This document shows, piece after piece, positions 17,615 through 27,461 of a DNA stretch of 64,000 nucleotides. The stretch is from JANOYC01 sp031428675 (GTDB lineage Bacteria > Actinomycetota > Actinomycetes > Actinomycetales > Microbacteriaceae). Made by a program: the position numbers and the translations under genes. A model generated the notes under the pieces. That model ran no database searches, had not been told where the DNA came from, and worked only from the letters and a program-made list of their open reading frames with translations. Within the stretch, counting starts at the first letter, position 1, and every line of letters starts with the position of its first letter. Location: NCBI GenBank assembly GCA_031428675.1, contig JANOYC010000093.1, forward strand, positions 46,718 to 110,717, written 5' to 3'.

Positions 17615-18868
17615 CTAAGGTGCGCGAGGTGGCCGAGCCGCGGGCGCGACGAGGCCGGCGAGAAGGATGAGCACGAGCACGACGATGAGGGCATTGAGCA
17701 GTCCAACGTATTCGCCGAGGAACCCGAGCGCGGGCGGCCCGACCAGGAATGCCGCGTAGCCGATCGTGGCCACGACGCTCACGCCGGCCGCCGCGGTCTT
17801 CGGGTCGTCGGCCGCCGCCGACATTCCGACGGGGAAGCCGAGAGCCGATCCGAGCCCCCACAACACGATGCCCACTGTGGTGAGAATCGGGTCGGGCACG
17901 GCAATGACAATGCCGAGCCCGAGGACGGCGAGAAGAGCAGAGCCCCGCAACACAGGCACGCGCCCGAACCGGTCGAGGATGGGCACTCCGACGATGCGGC
18001 CGACGGTCATCGCCGCAGTGAACACGCCGAACAGCAGTGCGCCCGTCGCCTGATCGAAGCCGCGGTCGTCGACCATCGCGAGCGCAAGCCAGTCATTTGC
18101 CGTGCCCTCGGCGAAGGCGGCGCCCAGCACGATGAGGCCGATGAGCAGGATGCGCCCATTTCCCCAAATGGAGAGGCGATCGAGCGCGGTGTGCCGCACG
18201 GGTGCGGACGGTGTCGCAGCGGCGTCTGCGTCGGGCGCGACATCCTCGAACGGCACGTCTGCGGAAGGAACCGTTTCGAAAAAGCGCACCGCGGTGATCG
18301 CACCGACGATCACGAACAGACCGACGATGATGAGGTGCGTGTGCACCGCCACGCTGAGCGCAACAAGGAGTGCGCCGAGGCCCGCGCCAAGCACCGTGCC
18401 GAAGCTCCAGAAAGCGTGGAATAGCGGCATGATCGTGCGCTTGATCGTCCGCTCGACTCCCGCCCCCTCCACGTTCATCGCCACGTCGCACATGCCCTGT
18501 CCCGCTCCGAACAGCGCAAGCCCGACGAAAACAGCGAAGTAGTTGGGCCAGACAGACGAGGCAACCCCGGCAATGGTGAGCCCGAGGGTCACGGCGCCGA
18601 GGGATCCGACGATCGTTCGCCGAGCACCCAGCCAACTGAGCACGTGGCTCGACGCCAGCAGCCCGACTATCGAACCGGCGGCGAGGCCGAAGATCAAAAC
18701 GCCAAGCTCGCCCGTGGTCACGTCGAGGTGATCACGGATGGCGGGCACGCGAGAGACCCACGTCGCCATCGCCAGTCCACTGAGCCCGAACACGACGAAC
18801 ACCGCGTTTCGCCAGGCGCGATGGCGCACCGGCCGCGAGTGAAGGGTGGGTTCTGGGGCGCGCGTCAC
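17615..18868 (-). CDS. MFS transporter (YbjJ/FucP-like)
   Basis: 417 residues from GTG 18868, with twelve predicted membrane helices and a charged central loop near residues 198-225 ([16 protein letters not shown]). The N-terminus [29 protein letters not shown] matches MFS proteins annotated as YbjJ-like, whose substrate is unknown. The conserved loop 2-3 region [15 protein letters not shown] is present. It is divergent from a LacI-family gene across a 72-base gap holding a strong palindrome, so it is likely repressed by that regulator. Sugar export or import is inferred from this pairing only. Confidence 0.88.
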   Translation of the reverse strand: MTRAPEPTLHSRPVRHRAWRNAVFVVFGLSGLAMATWVSRVPAIRDHLDVTTGELGVLIFGLAAGSIVGLLASSHVLSWLGARRTIVGSLGAVTLGLTIAGVASSVWPNYFAVFVGLALFGAGQGMCDVAMNVEGAGVERTIKRTIMPLFHAFWSFGTVLGAGLGALLVALSVAVHTHLIIVGLFVIVGAITAVRFFETVPSADVPFEDVAPDADAAATPSAPVRHTALDRLSIWGNGRILLIGLIVLGAAFAEGTANDWLALAMVDDRGFDQATGALLFGVFTAAMTVGRIVGVPILDRFGRVPVLRGSALLAVLGLGIVIAVPDPILTTVGIVLWGLGSALGFPVGMSAAADDPKTAAAGVSVVATIGYAAFLVGPPALGFLGEYVGLLNALIVVLVLILLAGLVAPAARPPRAP

Positions 18869-18896
18869 TGGTCTCCGTGCCTTGCATCAGTCTGAT

Positions 18897-18926
18897 CTCG
18901 AATCGATTCGATCGAATCGATACGAG
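18897..18926. promoter_or_regulatory. LacI-type operator palindrome
   Basis: A perfect 20-base palindrome, ATCGATTCGATCGAATCGAT, covers 18902-18921. After a single mismatch on each side the symmetry continues as CTCG on the left and CGAG on the right, for 30 bases in total. The centre lies 28 bases before the LacI-family start and 43 bases before the MFS start. Its position in the divergent gap suits a site controlling both genes, including autoregulation. Confidence 0.8.
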
Positions 18927-18940
18927 TAAGCTATCAACCC

Positions 18941-20023
18941 ATGAACGGAGAGGCAACGCAACCGCGCCCCAACCTCGCGGCTGTTGCCGCGCTGGCCGGT
19001 GTCTCGCCCTCGACCGCTTCGCTTGCCTTCAGCGGCGCTGGACCCGTATCCGAAGCCACGAAGGCGCGCGTGTTGAAGGCGGCGGCCGAATTGAACTACG
19101 CCGGTCCTGATCCGCTCGCCCAGTCGTTACGCCGCGGACGCTCGGGAATCATCGGCGTGATTCTCGAGGATCGACTGCGTGACGCCTTCCGCGACCCAGT
19201 GACCGTGCAGATGCTCGATGGCGTTGCCGACGAGCTCGGGGCGGCCGGCTTCGGACTCCTCTTGCTCACCGAGACCGGACCGGCAGCGACCAACATCGCC
19301 GTCGCTCCGATGGACGGGGTCGTGCTTTTCGGCTGCAGTTCTCGCCTGGACAGCACGGTCGTGACAATGCGACAGCGCGGCCTGCCCATCGTTGCGATCG
19401 AGGCCGATCCGATGCCCGATGTACTCGCCATCGACCTGGATAACCGGGCGGCAACCGCACGGGGTGCGCGGCACCTTCGCGACCTCGGTCACGAGCGTGT
19501 CGCGGTCGTGACCCTGCCCATCGACGCCCAGCACAGCGTGGGGTGGCTCACTCCCGACCGGGAATCCGCATCGTCGGCACACACCGCCTCCCAGCGCTTA
19601 CGTGGGTTGCGCGATATTTATCCCGACGCCGAGGCTTTTTCTGCTGGGGGAAGCCTCATCGAAGAGGGTGAACTCGCCGGGCTCGCGTTGCTCAATCGCG
19701 CCGAGCGTCCGACAGCGATCATCGCGCAGAGTGATCTGCTCGCCGTTGGGGTATTCCGAGCCGCCCAGCACCTCAATATCTCCGTGCCCGAAGAACTGAG
19801 CATTCTCGGATTCGACGGCGCCCGCATCGACGGTCTCGCCCCGCACACCCTCACTACCATCGTGCAGGACGCGCTCGCCAAAGGACACGCAGCCGGCCGA
19901 GCCGTCATCGCCCTCGCCCGGGGCGAGGTCGCCGAGCCCGCCACGTTCACGAGCGAGCTACGGATCGGCACGACGACCGGGCCCGTGGAGGACCCCTTGC
20001 GGAGGCAACGTCGAGAAACCTAA
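18941..20023 (+). CDS. LacI-family transcriptional regulator
   Basis: 360 residues. The N-terminal helix-turn-helix (about 10-60) reads AAVAALAGVSPSTASLAFSG with the hinge AAAELNYAGPDPLAQSLRRGRSGIIG. The periplasmic-binding-protein-like sensor domain follows (about 65-345), with ILGFDGARIDGLAPHTLTTIVQD near its C-terminus. It should bind a sugar or other small ligand as a dimer. It is divergent from the MFS gene, and a 30-base palindrome lies just before its start, overlapping the likely promoter. No consistent Shine-Dalgarno sequence is visible, so a leaderless transcript is possible. Confidence 0.92.
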   Translation: MNGEATQPRPNLAAVAALAGVSPSTASLAFSGAGPVSEATKARVLKAAAELNYAGPDPLAQSLRRGRSGIIGVILEDRLRDAFRDPVTVQMLDGVADELGAAGFGLLLLTETGPAATNIAVAPMDGVVLFGCSSRLDSTVVTMRQRGLPIVAIEADPMPDVLAIDLDNRAATARGARHLRDLGHERVAVVTLPIDAQHSVGWLTPDRESASSAHTASQRLRGLRDIYPDAEAFSAGGSLIEEGELAGLALLNRAERPTAIIAQSDLLAVGVFRAAQHLNISVPEELSILGFDGARIDGLAPHTLTTIVQDALAKGHAAGRAVIALARGEVAEPATFTSELRIGTTTGPVEDPLRRQRRET

Positions 20024-20059
20024 CGCGCGCACGGCGCGGGCGATGACTACAGTAGGCGA

Positions 20060-21421
20060 GTGATCACTAGCGCTGCACAGCGCCAACCACGCCGCGGACT
20101 CCGGCTGCACCCCGCACAAGCGGTCGCGACCGGTTTCACGATCGCGACTGTAGTCGGCACGTTGCTCTTGTTGCTCCCGTTCGCGAAGACCGACCCGGGC
20201 TCGGCTACGTTCATGGAGGCGTTCTTCACGGCGGTCTCTGCGGTGTGCGTGACGGGTCATACGGTCGTCGACACCGCTTCGTACTGGACGCCGTTCGGCC
20301 ATGTCGTGATTCTCGCTCTCGTGCAAGTGGGGGGCCTCGGAATCATGGTGTTCGCCTCCGTGATCGGACTTGCGCTCGCCCGGCGGTTGTCGTTGCGCTC
20401 GCGCATGACGGCGGCCAGCGAGGCGAAGAGCGTGGGCGTGGGTGACGTGAAGGTTTTGCTGGTGGGGATCGTCAAGATTTCCGCGACAATCGAAGCTTCA
20501 GTTGCAATCCTGTTGGCCTTACGGTGGTGGCTCGGGCATGACTACGACCTCCCGTACGCGCTGTGGCTCGGAGTGTTTCACGCCGTGTCGTCGTTCAACA
20601 ACGCGGGGTTCGCCGTATTTTCGGGCAACTTGACCGCTTTCGCTACCGACCCACTGATCTGCATTCCAATCGCGGTCGCGATTATTCTCGGTGGGCTCGG
20701 ATTCCCGGTTCTCATGCAATTGCGCCGCGAGCTTCGCGTTCCACTGCATTGGAGCATGAACACCAAGCTCGTGCTGTGGGCGACGAGCATCCTGCTCATT
20801 GTCAGCACGCTCTTCATCGCGATCATCGAGTGGAACAACCCGAAAACGCTCGGCTCGCTCGACGTTGGCGGGCGAATCCTTGCGGCGTTCTTCCAAGCAG
20901 TGCAGACGCGCACCGCTGGCTTCAACAGTGTGGATATCGGCGCCCTCGACCCGGCGACGCTGTTCGGGATGGACATCTTCATGTTCATCGGCGGCGGCCC
21001 GGCGAGCACCGCCGGCGGAATCAAGGTGACCACGTTCGCCGTGCTTTTCTTCATCATGTACACCGAACTGCGGGGCGAGGGTGCGGTCAACATCTTCGGC
21101 AAGCGACTCTCTCGCGCCGTGCATCGTCAGGCCATCACGGTGGTACTTCTTGCCGTCGCGGTCGTCGTGGGGTCTACCGTGCTCCTCATGCTCATCACCG
21201 ACTTCTCACTCGACGTGCTCCTGTTCGAGGTGATCTCCGCATTCTCGACTGTTGGCCTCTCGACCGGCATCACGGGGAATCTGCCCGTCGCCGGCCAGCT
21301 GGTGCTCATCGCGTTGATGTTCATCGGCCGACTGGGTCCAGTGACCCTAGCGACGGCCATCGCGTTGCGTGAACGCAGGATTCTGTACGAATATCCACAA
21401 GAGAGGCCCGGAATTGGCTAG
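20060..21421 (+). CDS. ktrB: Potassium uptake membrane subunit KtrB/TrkH
   Basis: 453 residues from GTG 20060, with about eight to ten membrane helices arranged as four M1-P-M2 repeats. Pore-loop glycines are visible in AVSAVCVTGHT, AVSSFNNAGFAVF, RTAGFNSVDIGAL and AFSTVGLSTGITGN; these form the K+ selectivity filter. Transport is Na+-coupled or K+-selective and is gated by the cytoplasmic KtrA ring. The ktrA gene overlaps its 3' end by 8 bases, and the two are clearly one operon. Confidence 0.94.
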   Translation: MITSAAQRQPRRGLRLHPAQAVATGFTIATVVGTLLLLLPFAKTDPGSATFMEAFFTAVSAVCVTGHTVVDTASYWTPFGHVVILALVQVGGLGIMVFASVIGLALARRLSLRSRMTAASEAKSVGVGDVKVLLVGIVKISATIEASVAILLALRWWLGHDYDLPYALWLGVFHAVSSFNNAGFAVFSGNLTAFATDPLICIPIAVAIILGGLGFPVLMQLRRELRVPLHWSMNTKLVLWATSILLIVSTLFIAIIEWNNPKTLGSLDVGGRILAAFFQAVQTRTAGFNSVDIGALDPATLFGMDIFMFIGGGPASTAGGIKVTTFAVLFFIMYTELRGEGAVNIFGKRLSRAVHRQAITVVLLAVAVVVGSTVLLMLITDFSLDVLLFEVISAFSTVGLSTGITGNLPVAGQLVLIALMFIGRLGPVTLATAIALRERRILYEYPQERPGIG

Positions 21422-22106
21422 ACCATCGTTATCCCTGCGCAGCCAGCGCATTGCCGAAGCCGATTCTGTGGCGGTGATCGGCCTCGGTCGCTTCGGCACA
21501 GCGCTCGCAGAAGAGCTTATGAATTCGGGCACCGAAGTGCTCGGGATCGACTCGCGCGAGGAGGTCGTACAGTCGCTCAACGGCGTGCTCACTCAAGTGG
21601 TGCGGGCCGACTCGACCAAGGAGGAAGCGCTGCGACAGCTCGCTGTTCACGAGTTCGATCGGGTGGTTGTGGCCATCGGCAACGACGTTCAAGCGAGCAT
21701 CCTCACCACCAGCCTGCTGCTCCGGTTCAAGATCCCGGTCATCTGGGCGAAGGCGGTGAGCGACCCGCACGGGCAGATCCTCGAGCAACTCGGCGTCGAG
21801 CACGTGATCTATCCCGAAAAGGACATGGGCCGCCGCGTCGCCCACCTCGTGCGCGGTGCCGCTCTCGACTACATCGAGGTCGACAACGATTTCGCGCTCG
21901 TCAAGACGAGTCCGGCGCGAGCGATCGTCGGAAAGCGGCTCGGCGATACCGAATTGAGGGCGCGGTTCGGCGTGACCATTGCGGCGTATAAGCAACCGGG
22001 CACCGCCTGGCGTAACGCCGACGCAGACACGATTCTCGAAGCGGGCGACACCATTCTGGTAGCTGGCCCGACCCAGAAAGCGGAGGAGTTCGGGCAATTG
22101 CTGTAG
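21414..22106 (+). CDS. ktrA: Potassium uptake regulatory subunit KtrA/TrkA
   Basis: 230 residues if started at TTG 21414, which has GAGAGG eight bases upstream and overlaps the ktrB end; an in-frame ATG at 21369 would lie deep in ktrB. The RCK_N Rossmann domain has VAVIGLGRFGTALAEELMNSG and the acidic LGIDSREE that favours NAD(H)/ATP ligands. The C-terminal RCK_C domain (about 150-230) ends GDTILVAGPTQKAEEFGQLL. KtrA octamers gate KtrB in response to nucleotide binding. Confidence 0.93.
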   Translation: MARPSLSLRSQRIAEADSVAVIGLGRFGTALAEELMNSGTEVLGIDSREEVVQSLNGVLTQVVRADSTKEEALRQLAVHEFDRVVVAIGNDVQASILTTSLLLRFKIPVIWAKAVSDPHGQILEQLGVEHVIYPEKDMGRRVAHLVRGAALDYIEVDNDFALVKTSPARAIVGKRLGDTELRARFGVTIAAYKQPGTAWRNADADTILEAGDTILVAGPTQKAEEFGQLL

Positions 22107-22169
22107 GGGCAGTAGCGCGTTGTGCACTGCCTCGGTTTTCGTCGCGGGTTCGAACTACAGTTGGCTTTC

Positions 22170-24143
22170 ATGACGTCTGACGCCCCTCTCGTTTCCGGTA
22201 TCGAGATGGAAGCGCTCGACCCCGCCGTGCGCCCGCAAGACGACCTCTATCGCCACGTCAACGCACGCTGGATCGCCGCGACAGACATCCCGGCCGACAA
22301 AGCCAGATATGGCTCGTTCTACCTGCTCGCCGAGGAGGCAGAGGCCGCTGTTCGCGACATTATCGTGGAAGCGCAATCGGCCGAAGCGGGCACAGAAGAG
22401 CGAAAGTTCGGCGACTTGTATTCAAGCTTCATGGATGAGGAGCGCATCCAGCGCCTTGGTGCAACACCTATCCGCTCTGAACTGGACAACGCTGCCGCGG
22501 TGTCGTCTGTGGCTGAGTTGGTCACCGTGCTGGGCCGTGCTGAGCGCTTCGGCACCTCGGGATTCGTGCGCCTGTTCGTTGACAACGACCCGGGCAACCC
22601 CGAGCGATACCTCGTCTTTCTCGAGCAGGGCGGCATCGGACTCCCCGACGAGTCCTACTACCGCGACGACAAGTTCGCGCCGATCCGTGAGAAATACCTC
22701 GCGTTTGTGGAAACCATGTTCTCGCTCGCAGGGGTCTCAAATCCAGCGCATGCTGCAGTTGCTGTGGTCGCGCTCGAAACCGACATCGCCGCTGCCCACT
22801 GGGACAACGTGCGATCCCGGGACAGCCAGGCGACGTACAACCCGATGGCCTGGTCGGAGGTGGTCGCTCTCGCAGGAGCGGCATCGAACGACGTGCAAAC
22901 CTGGGCGAGTGCCGTTGAGGTACCCAAAGGTGCCTTCGACGAACTCGTCGTGCGACAGCCCAGCTTTGTGGCTGGCCTCGGCGCGTTGCTCAATCAGGAC
23001 CGACTCGAGCAGTGGCGGCACTGGCTGCAGTGGCAAATCGTCCGTTCGAGCGCGGCGTATCTGAGCGACGAGTTCGTCGCGGCAAATTTCGACTTTTACG
23101 GTCGCACGCTCACGGGAACCCCCGAACTGCGGGCGCGGTGGAAGCGGGGCGTCTCGCTCGTCGAGGGGGGCATGGGTGAGGCAGTTGGGCGCAGCTATGT
23201 CGACCGACACTTTGCCGCTGACGCCAAGGAGGCGATGGACGGCCTCGTTCACCATCTGATCGAGGCCTACCGGGCGAGCATCCGCTCTCTGGAGTGGATG
23301 GGTAGCGGGACGCGTGAGCGCGCTCTCGCCAAACTCGACAAATTCACGCCGAAAATCGGATACCCCGCGAAATGGCGTGACTATTCTTCGCTCGAGATAG
23401 ACCCCACCGACCTCATCGGCAATGTGCGTGCGTCAAGCGTTTTCGAGTTCAACCGGGAACTCGGCAAGATCGGGCAGCCGCTCGATCGCGACGAGTGGTT
23501 CATGACGCCACAGACCATCAACGCGTATTACAACCCCGGCTTCAACGAGATCGTGTTTCCTGCGGCGATCCTGCAACCGCCGTTCTTTGACGCGAATCGG
23601 GATGCCGCGGCCAACTACGGCGCGATCGGCGCGGTGATCGGTCACGAGATCGGTCACGGCTTCGATGACCAGGGGTCGAAATATGACGGGGATGGCCGGC
23701 TCACTGACTGGTGGACCGCCGATGACCGGGCCGCCTTCGAAGCGCGCACCGCGACCCTCATCGAGCAGTTCAACGCGCTCTCGCCCGCCCAGGTGCCTGA
23801 GCACTTCGTGAACGGCGCTCTCACCATCGGCGAGAACATCGGCGATCTCGGCGGACTATCGATCGCGTGGAAGGCCTACCTGCTGTCGCTCGGCGGTGAG
23901 GAGCCGCCCGTGATCGACGGCCTGTCTGGTGCCGAGCGCTTCTTCCTTTCTTGGGCGGCGGCGTGGCAGCTCAAGGCGCGCGACGAGGAGGTCATCCGGC
24001 TACTCGCGATCGACCCTCATTCGCCGAACGAGTTCCGGTGCAACCAGATCGTGCGCAACATCGATGACTTCTACGATGCGTTCGGCCTTACCGAGTCCGA
24101 CGCGCTGTGGCTCCCCCCTGACGAGCGGGTGACTATCTGGTGA
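22170..24143 (+). CDS. M13-family zinc metallopeptidase (PepO-like)
   Basis: 657 residues from ATG 22170 (ATG 22122 would add 16 residues of no family character). Neprilysin-like peptidases cleave oligopeptides before hydrophobic residues. The zinc site is complete: HEIGH at about 492-496 in AVIGHEIGHGFDDQGS, and ENIGD at about 555-559 in IGENIGDLGGLSIAW. The substrate-positioning NAYYNPGFNEIVFPAAILQ is present. There is no signal peptide or anchor, so it is cytosolic, like bacterial PepO. It is translationally coupled to the next hydrolase gene (overlap at GTGA). Confidence 0.94.
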   Translation: MTSDAPLVSGIEMEALDPAVRPQDDLYRHVNARWIAATDIPADKARYGSFYLLAEEAEAAVRDIIVEAQSAEAGTEERKFGDLYSSFMDEERIQRLGATPIRSELDNAAAVSSVAELVTVLGRAERFGTSGFVRLFVDNDPGNPERYLVFLEQGGIGLPDESYYRDDKFAPIREKYLAFVETMFSLAGVSNPAHAAVAVVALETDIAAAHWDNVRSRDSQATYNPMAWSEVVALAGAASNDVQTWASAVEVPKGAFDELVVRQPSFVAGLGALLNQDRLEQWRHWLQWQIVRSSAAYLSDEFVAANFDFYGRTLTGTPELRARWKRGVSLVEGGMGEAVGRSYVDRHFAADAKEAMDGLVHHLIEAYRASIRSLEWMGSGTRERALAKLDKFTPKIGYPAKWRDYSSLEIDPTDLIGNVRASSVFEFNRELGKIGQPLDRDEWFMTPQTINAYYNPGFNEIVFPAAILQPPFFDANRDAAANYGAIGAVIGHEIGHGFDDQGSKYDGDGRLTDWWTADDRAAFEARTATLIEQFNALSPAQVPEHFVNGALTIGENIGDLGGLSIAWKAYLLSLGGEEPPVIDGLSGAERFFLSWAAAWQLKARDEEVIRLLAIDPHSPNEFRCNQIVRNIDDFYDAFGLTESDALWLPPDERVTIW

Positions 24144-25042
24144 GCGACAGCCACACCGACACCAGGCGCGAGCGCACCAGGCACCGCTCGGCAAGGCATT
24201 CCGGGCCCGGTCGCGCTGAGAATTTCGGCGGCGGGTTCGACGCGCTCGGTCGCATCGCCTACGAGGGTGCCCGGGTTTCTGCGAGCATCATCGATGTTCA
24301 GTCGAAACGCACTCTGGTGGGCATCGACGATCGCATCGTGCTTCCGACGGCGAGTATCGGAAAGATCTTGTTGCTCATCGAAGTGTCGGCGCGCATCACT
24401 ACGCGCGACGAGTCGGCGTTCGGGTTGCTCGACCGCACGCCTCGGGATGCGGTCGGCGGTTCGGGCATCTGGCGTCACCTGCAAGCGCCGACGCTTCCCG
24501 TCGCCGACATCGCCGCGATCGTGGGAGCCACGAGCGACAACGTCGCCACGAACGTCCTGCTCCGTCACATTGGCCTGGATGCCGTGCGCGCCCGCACGGA
24601 GACCCTCGGCCTGGCACGAACAGCACTTATCGACCTCGTCCGCGACTCCCGCGGTCCCGACGACGCCCCGCAACTTTCGGTCGGCTCGACCGCCGAGTTG
24701 AGCTGGCTGTTCGGTGCGCTCGCTCGCAACGAGGTCGTCGACCCGCTCACGAGCCAGCGAGTGCTCAGTTGGCTGTCGCTCAACGCCGACCTCTCGATGG
24801 TCGCCGGGGCGTTCGGGCTCGAGCCGCTCGCGCATCGTGGTGCCGACCACGGTCTCGTGCTGGTCAACAAGACAGGAACAGACGCGGGCGTGCGGGCCGA
24901 AGCTGGCACGCTTTCTGGGCCAGCGGCATCCGTCGCCTATTCGGTGTCGATCCAGTTCAATGACGACAGCATCCAGTCCCGCTTGCGTGTACTGGAGGCG
25001 ATGCGTCGGGTCGGGTCGGACATCATGGAGTACGTGCACTGA
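24140..25042 (+). CDS. Class A beta-lactamase-fold serine hydrolase, no signal peptide
   Basis: 300 residues from GTG 24140. The active-site trio of the fold is present: Ser72-x-x-Lys75 (TASIGK), Ser132-Asp-Asn (ATSDNVATN) and Lys244-Thr-Gly (VNKTGTDAG). I do not see a clear Glu166-type omega-loop motif, so true beta-lactamase activity is doubtful. The N-terminus (MSDSHTDTRRERTRHRSARH) is charged and has no export signal, so the enzyme should stay in the cytoplasm, unlike resistance enzymes. The coupling to the M13 peptidase suggests a shared task such as peptide turnover, but the substrate is unknown. Confidence 0.85.
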   Translation: MSDSHTDTRRERTRHRSARHSGPGRAENFGGGFDALGRIAYEGARVSASIIDVQSKRTLVGIDDRIVLPTASIGKILLLIEVSARITTRDESAFGLLDRTPRDAVGGSGIWRHLQAPTLPVADIAAIVGATSDNVATNVLLRHIGLDAVRARTETLGLARTALIDLVRDSRGPDDAPQLSVGSTAELSWLFGALARNEVVDPLTSQRVLSWLSLNADLSMVAGAFGLEPLAHRGADHGLVLVNKTGTDAGVRAEAGTLSGPAASVAYSVSIQFNDDSIQSRLRVLEAMRRVGSDIMEYVH

Positions 25043-25097
25043 GCGCGTAGTCGCGAATGGTGGCCCAGCGCACGCGAGGGAACCGGGCGGCGGTGAA

Positions 25098-26354
25098 TCA
25101 GGCTGAGGCTGTGCGTTCTTCGGCGACGCCGACGTCTGTCGCTGGCGCTTCCGGAACTATCCCGTACAGCGCTTCTACGCCCGCAGTGAAGGTCTGGGAC
25201 TCACCCTGTTTCGCGAGTTCGCGAGCTCGAACCGATGGCGTGTGCAGCAGAACACCCACCAAGTGGCGCATGGCCGATTCGGTCGCCTCGCTGAGGTCGC
25301 CGCGGCCGCGGGCACGCTCGATCTCGGCGTCGAGCAGGCCGTTGATGTGCGCTCGGAGTGCAACGACCGCGGGGGCGACCGATTGATCGGCCACGAAAGT
25401 CGCCGCGGCGTCGCCCACAATCGTGCGCGCTTCGTCGTGGGCAGACAGTTCTTCGAGGGGAGCGTGCAGGCTGATTGTTTCGAGGTCGAGAAGCTGCACA
25501 CTGGAAAAGCCTGCGATCTCGGGGGCCACGTTGCGGGGCAACCCGAGGTCGATGACGAGCCTGCTGCCTTCGTCGATGATGTCCTGAGCACCGATGGCGA
25601 GATTCGACGTGCAGGTGATCACGACACCCGCCGCGAGGATCGCGTCGCGCAGGGAAGTCTGCAGGTCGAGGCTGTGGCGTGCCGCGAACGGCGCACCGCG
25701 ACCTGACGGCGAGAACACGCGGATGTCGTGCACGCCGCGATCACGGAGCGCCACCACGGTCGTTGCCGCATACTGGCCGGTTCCCACGATGAGCACGGAC
25801 GTCGCCGACCAGTCGACGATGCGGCTCGCCGCAAGGTCGAGGGCAAGGCGCACGAGGCTACGGCCGGCACCTCCGATGGCTGTCTGATTCTTGACGCCTC
25901 GGCTGGTGTGGGCGGCACGTTGGAACAGGCGCTCGAGGCCGCGCGAGGTGGTTCCGTCGACCCGAGCGCGTTCGAGCGCGCGTCGCACCTGACCCGAAAT
26001 CTCGTCTTCCCCGATGACGACAGACTCGAGGCCGCTCGAGACGGCGAAGAGGTGCTTGGCGACATTACTGCCGGTGTGCACGTGCACCACCTCGCGAAGA
26101 TCGGCCGGGTCAATTCCGCTCGCGGAGCTCATTGCCGACACGGTCGCGTCGATAGCGACCTCGGTGCTCACCTCGTCGGGGTCTTCGATTTCAAGATAGG
26201 CCTCGAAGCGATTGCACGTCGCAAGCACGACGGCCCCGGTGACGAAGTCCTTGCTGGCTACGAGGGCCCCCGCCGCCGTAGGCGCGCCAAAGGACAGCTT
26301 CTCGAGGAGATCGAAGCTGGCGTTGCGATGATTCGCCGTCAGGCACAAGAACAC
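25098..26354 (-). CDS. hemA: Glutamyl-tRNA reductase
   Basis: 418 residues from GTG 26354 ([20 protein letters not shown]). It reduces Glu-tRNA to glutamate-1-semialdehyde with NADPH, the first committed step of C5 heme synthesis. The catalytic Cys lies in [13 protein letters not shown]; the substrate region [16 protein letters not shown] and the NADPH fold [17 protein letters not shown] follow, then the C-terminal dimerisation helix with [24 protein letters not shown]. It is divergent from hemE across only 42 bases. A longer open frame to 26417 would overlap the hemE start and is less likely. Confidence 0.94.
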   Translation of the reverse strand: MFLCLTANHRNASFDLLEKLSFGAPTAAGALVASKDFVTGAVVLATCNRFEAYLEIEDPDEVSTEVAIDATVSAMSSASGIDPADLREVVHVHTGSNVAKHLFAVSSGLESVVIGEDEISGQVRRALERARVDGTTSRGLERLFQRAAHTSRGVKNQTAIGGAGRSLVRLALDLAASRIVDWSATSVLIVGTGQYAATTVVALRDRGVHDIRVFSPSGRGAPFAARHSLDLQTSLRDAILAAGVVITCTSNLAIGAQDIIDEGSRLVIDLGLPRNVAPEIAGFSSVQLLDLETISLHAPLEELSAHDEARTIVGDAAATFVADQSVAPAVVALRAHINGLLDAEIERARGRGDLSEATESAMRHLVGVLLHTPSVRARELAKQGESQTFTAGVEALYGIVPEAPATDVGVAEERTASA

Positions 26355-26396
26355 GGGTGCCAGTTTACTTCTTTGCGCTCGCTTACTCTTGAACGC

Positions 26397-27461
26397 GTGC
26401 CATTGCCCAGCGACCACCCCCTGATCGACGGCCGCACGGCCGATTCCGCCCTCGTTCGCGCCTACCGCGGCGACCGGCCCGAGAAGACCCCGGTGTGGTT
26501 CATGCGGCAGGCGGGACGTTCGCTACCCGAGTACCGAGCGCTGCGCGTGGGCACGGCAATGCTCGATGCGTGCCTCACACCCGAATTAGCGAGCGAGATC
26601 ACCCTGCAACCGGTGCGACGGCATCACGTCGATGCCGCGATCTTCTTCAGCGACATCGTCATCCCGGTGAAGCTCGCCGGCGTCGCGGTGGAGATCGTGC
26701 CGGGGCGTGGACCGGTGCTGGAGAGTCCGATCCGCACGGCCGCCGATGTCGCGGCCCTTCGTCCGCTCGAACCCGACGCGCTCGCCCCCATCACCGAGGC
26801 GGTTTCGCGCACGGTAGCCGAACTCGGATCGACGCCGCTCATCGGCTTCGCCGGTGCTCCGTTCACCCTTGCGTCGTATCTCGTCGAGGGTGGTCCGTCA
26901 AAAGATCAGCTCCGCGCCCGCACGCTTATGTACTCTGACCCGCACACCTGGGCGGCGTTGCTCAACTGGTGCGCCGATGTGACCGGCGAGTTCCTCCGCG
27001 CCCAGATCATGGCGGGCGCAAGCGCGGCACAGCTTTTCGACTCCTGGGTCGGTTCGCTGTCGGAGCAACAGTACGTGCGGCGGGTGGCCCCGCACTCGCG
27101 CCGCGCGATCGACGCGCTACGGGGTCTCGATGTGCCAAAGGTGCACTTCGGAGTCGGCAGCGGAGAGCTGCTCGCGTCGATGCGGGCGATCGGTGCCGAC
27201 GTCATGGGCGTCGACTGGCGCGTCCCCCTCGATGAGGCGAACCGGCGCTTGGGGGGAACGGTGCCGCTGCAAGGCAACCTCGACCCCGCCCTTCTGGGTG
27301 CCCCGCCGAGCGTGCTCGAGAAGCACGTGGCCGATGTCATCGACCGCGGGCGAGCCGCTCCAGCGCACGTGCTCAACCTCGGTCACGGGGTGCCGCCCGA
27401 AACAGACCCCGACGTGCTCAGCCGTATCGTGCGTATCGCGCACGGCGAGGAGGACGCGTGA
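26397..27461 (+). CDS. hemE: Uroporphyrinogen decarboxylase
   Basis: 354 residues from GTG 26397. It removes four carboxyl groups from uroporphyrinogen III to give coproporphyrinogen III. The substrate-binding N-terminal motif [20 protein letters not shown] is intact, as are [13 protein letters not shown] with the catalytic Asp, [17 protein letters not shown] and the C-terminal [14 protein letters not shown]. It is the first gene of a plus-strand heme operon and overlaps the next gene by 4 bases. The open frame further upstream is the antisense of hemA and was not used. Confidence 0.95.
   Translation: MPLPSDHPLIDGRTADSALVRAYRGDRPEKTPVWFMRQAGRSLPEYRALRVGTAMLDACLTPELASEITLQPVRRHHVDAAIFFSDIVIPVKLAGVAVEIVPGRGPVLESPIRTAADVAALRPLEPDALAPITEAVSRTVAELGSTPLIGFAGAPFTLASYLVEGGPSKDQLRARTLMYSDPHTWAALLNWCADVTGEFLRAQIMAGASAAQLFDSWVGSLSEQQYVRRVAPHSRRAIDALRGLDVPKVHFGVGSGELLASMRAIGADVMGVDWRVPLDEANRRLGGTVPLQGNLDPALLGAPPSVLEKHVADVIDRGRAAPAHVLNLGHGVPPETDPDVLSRIVRIAHGEEDA

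Noticed and set aside
25728..26396. Upstream extension of hemE by 223 residues
   Set aside because: The extension is antisense to hemA and unlike any HemE; the GTG at 26397 gives the normal family length.
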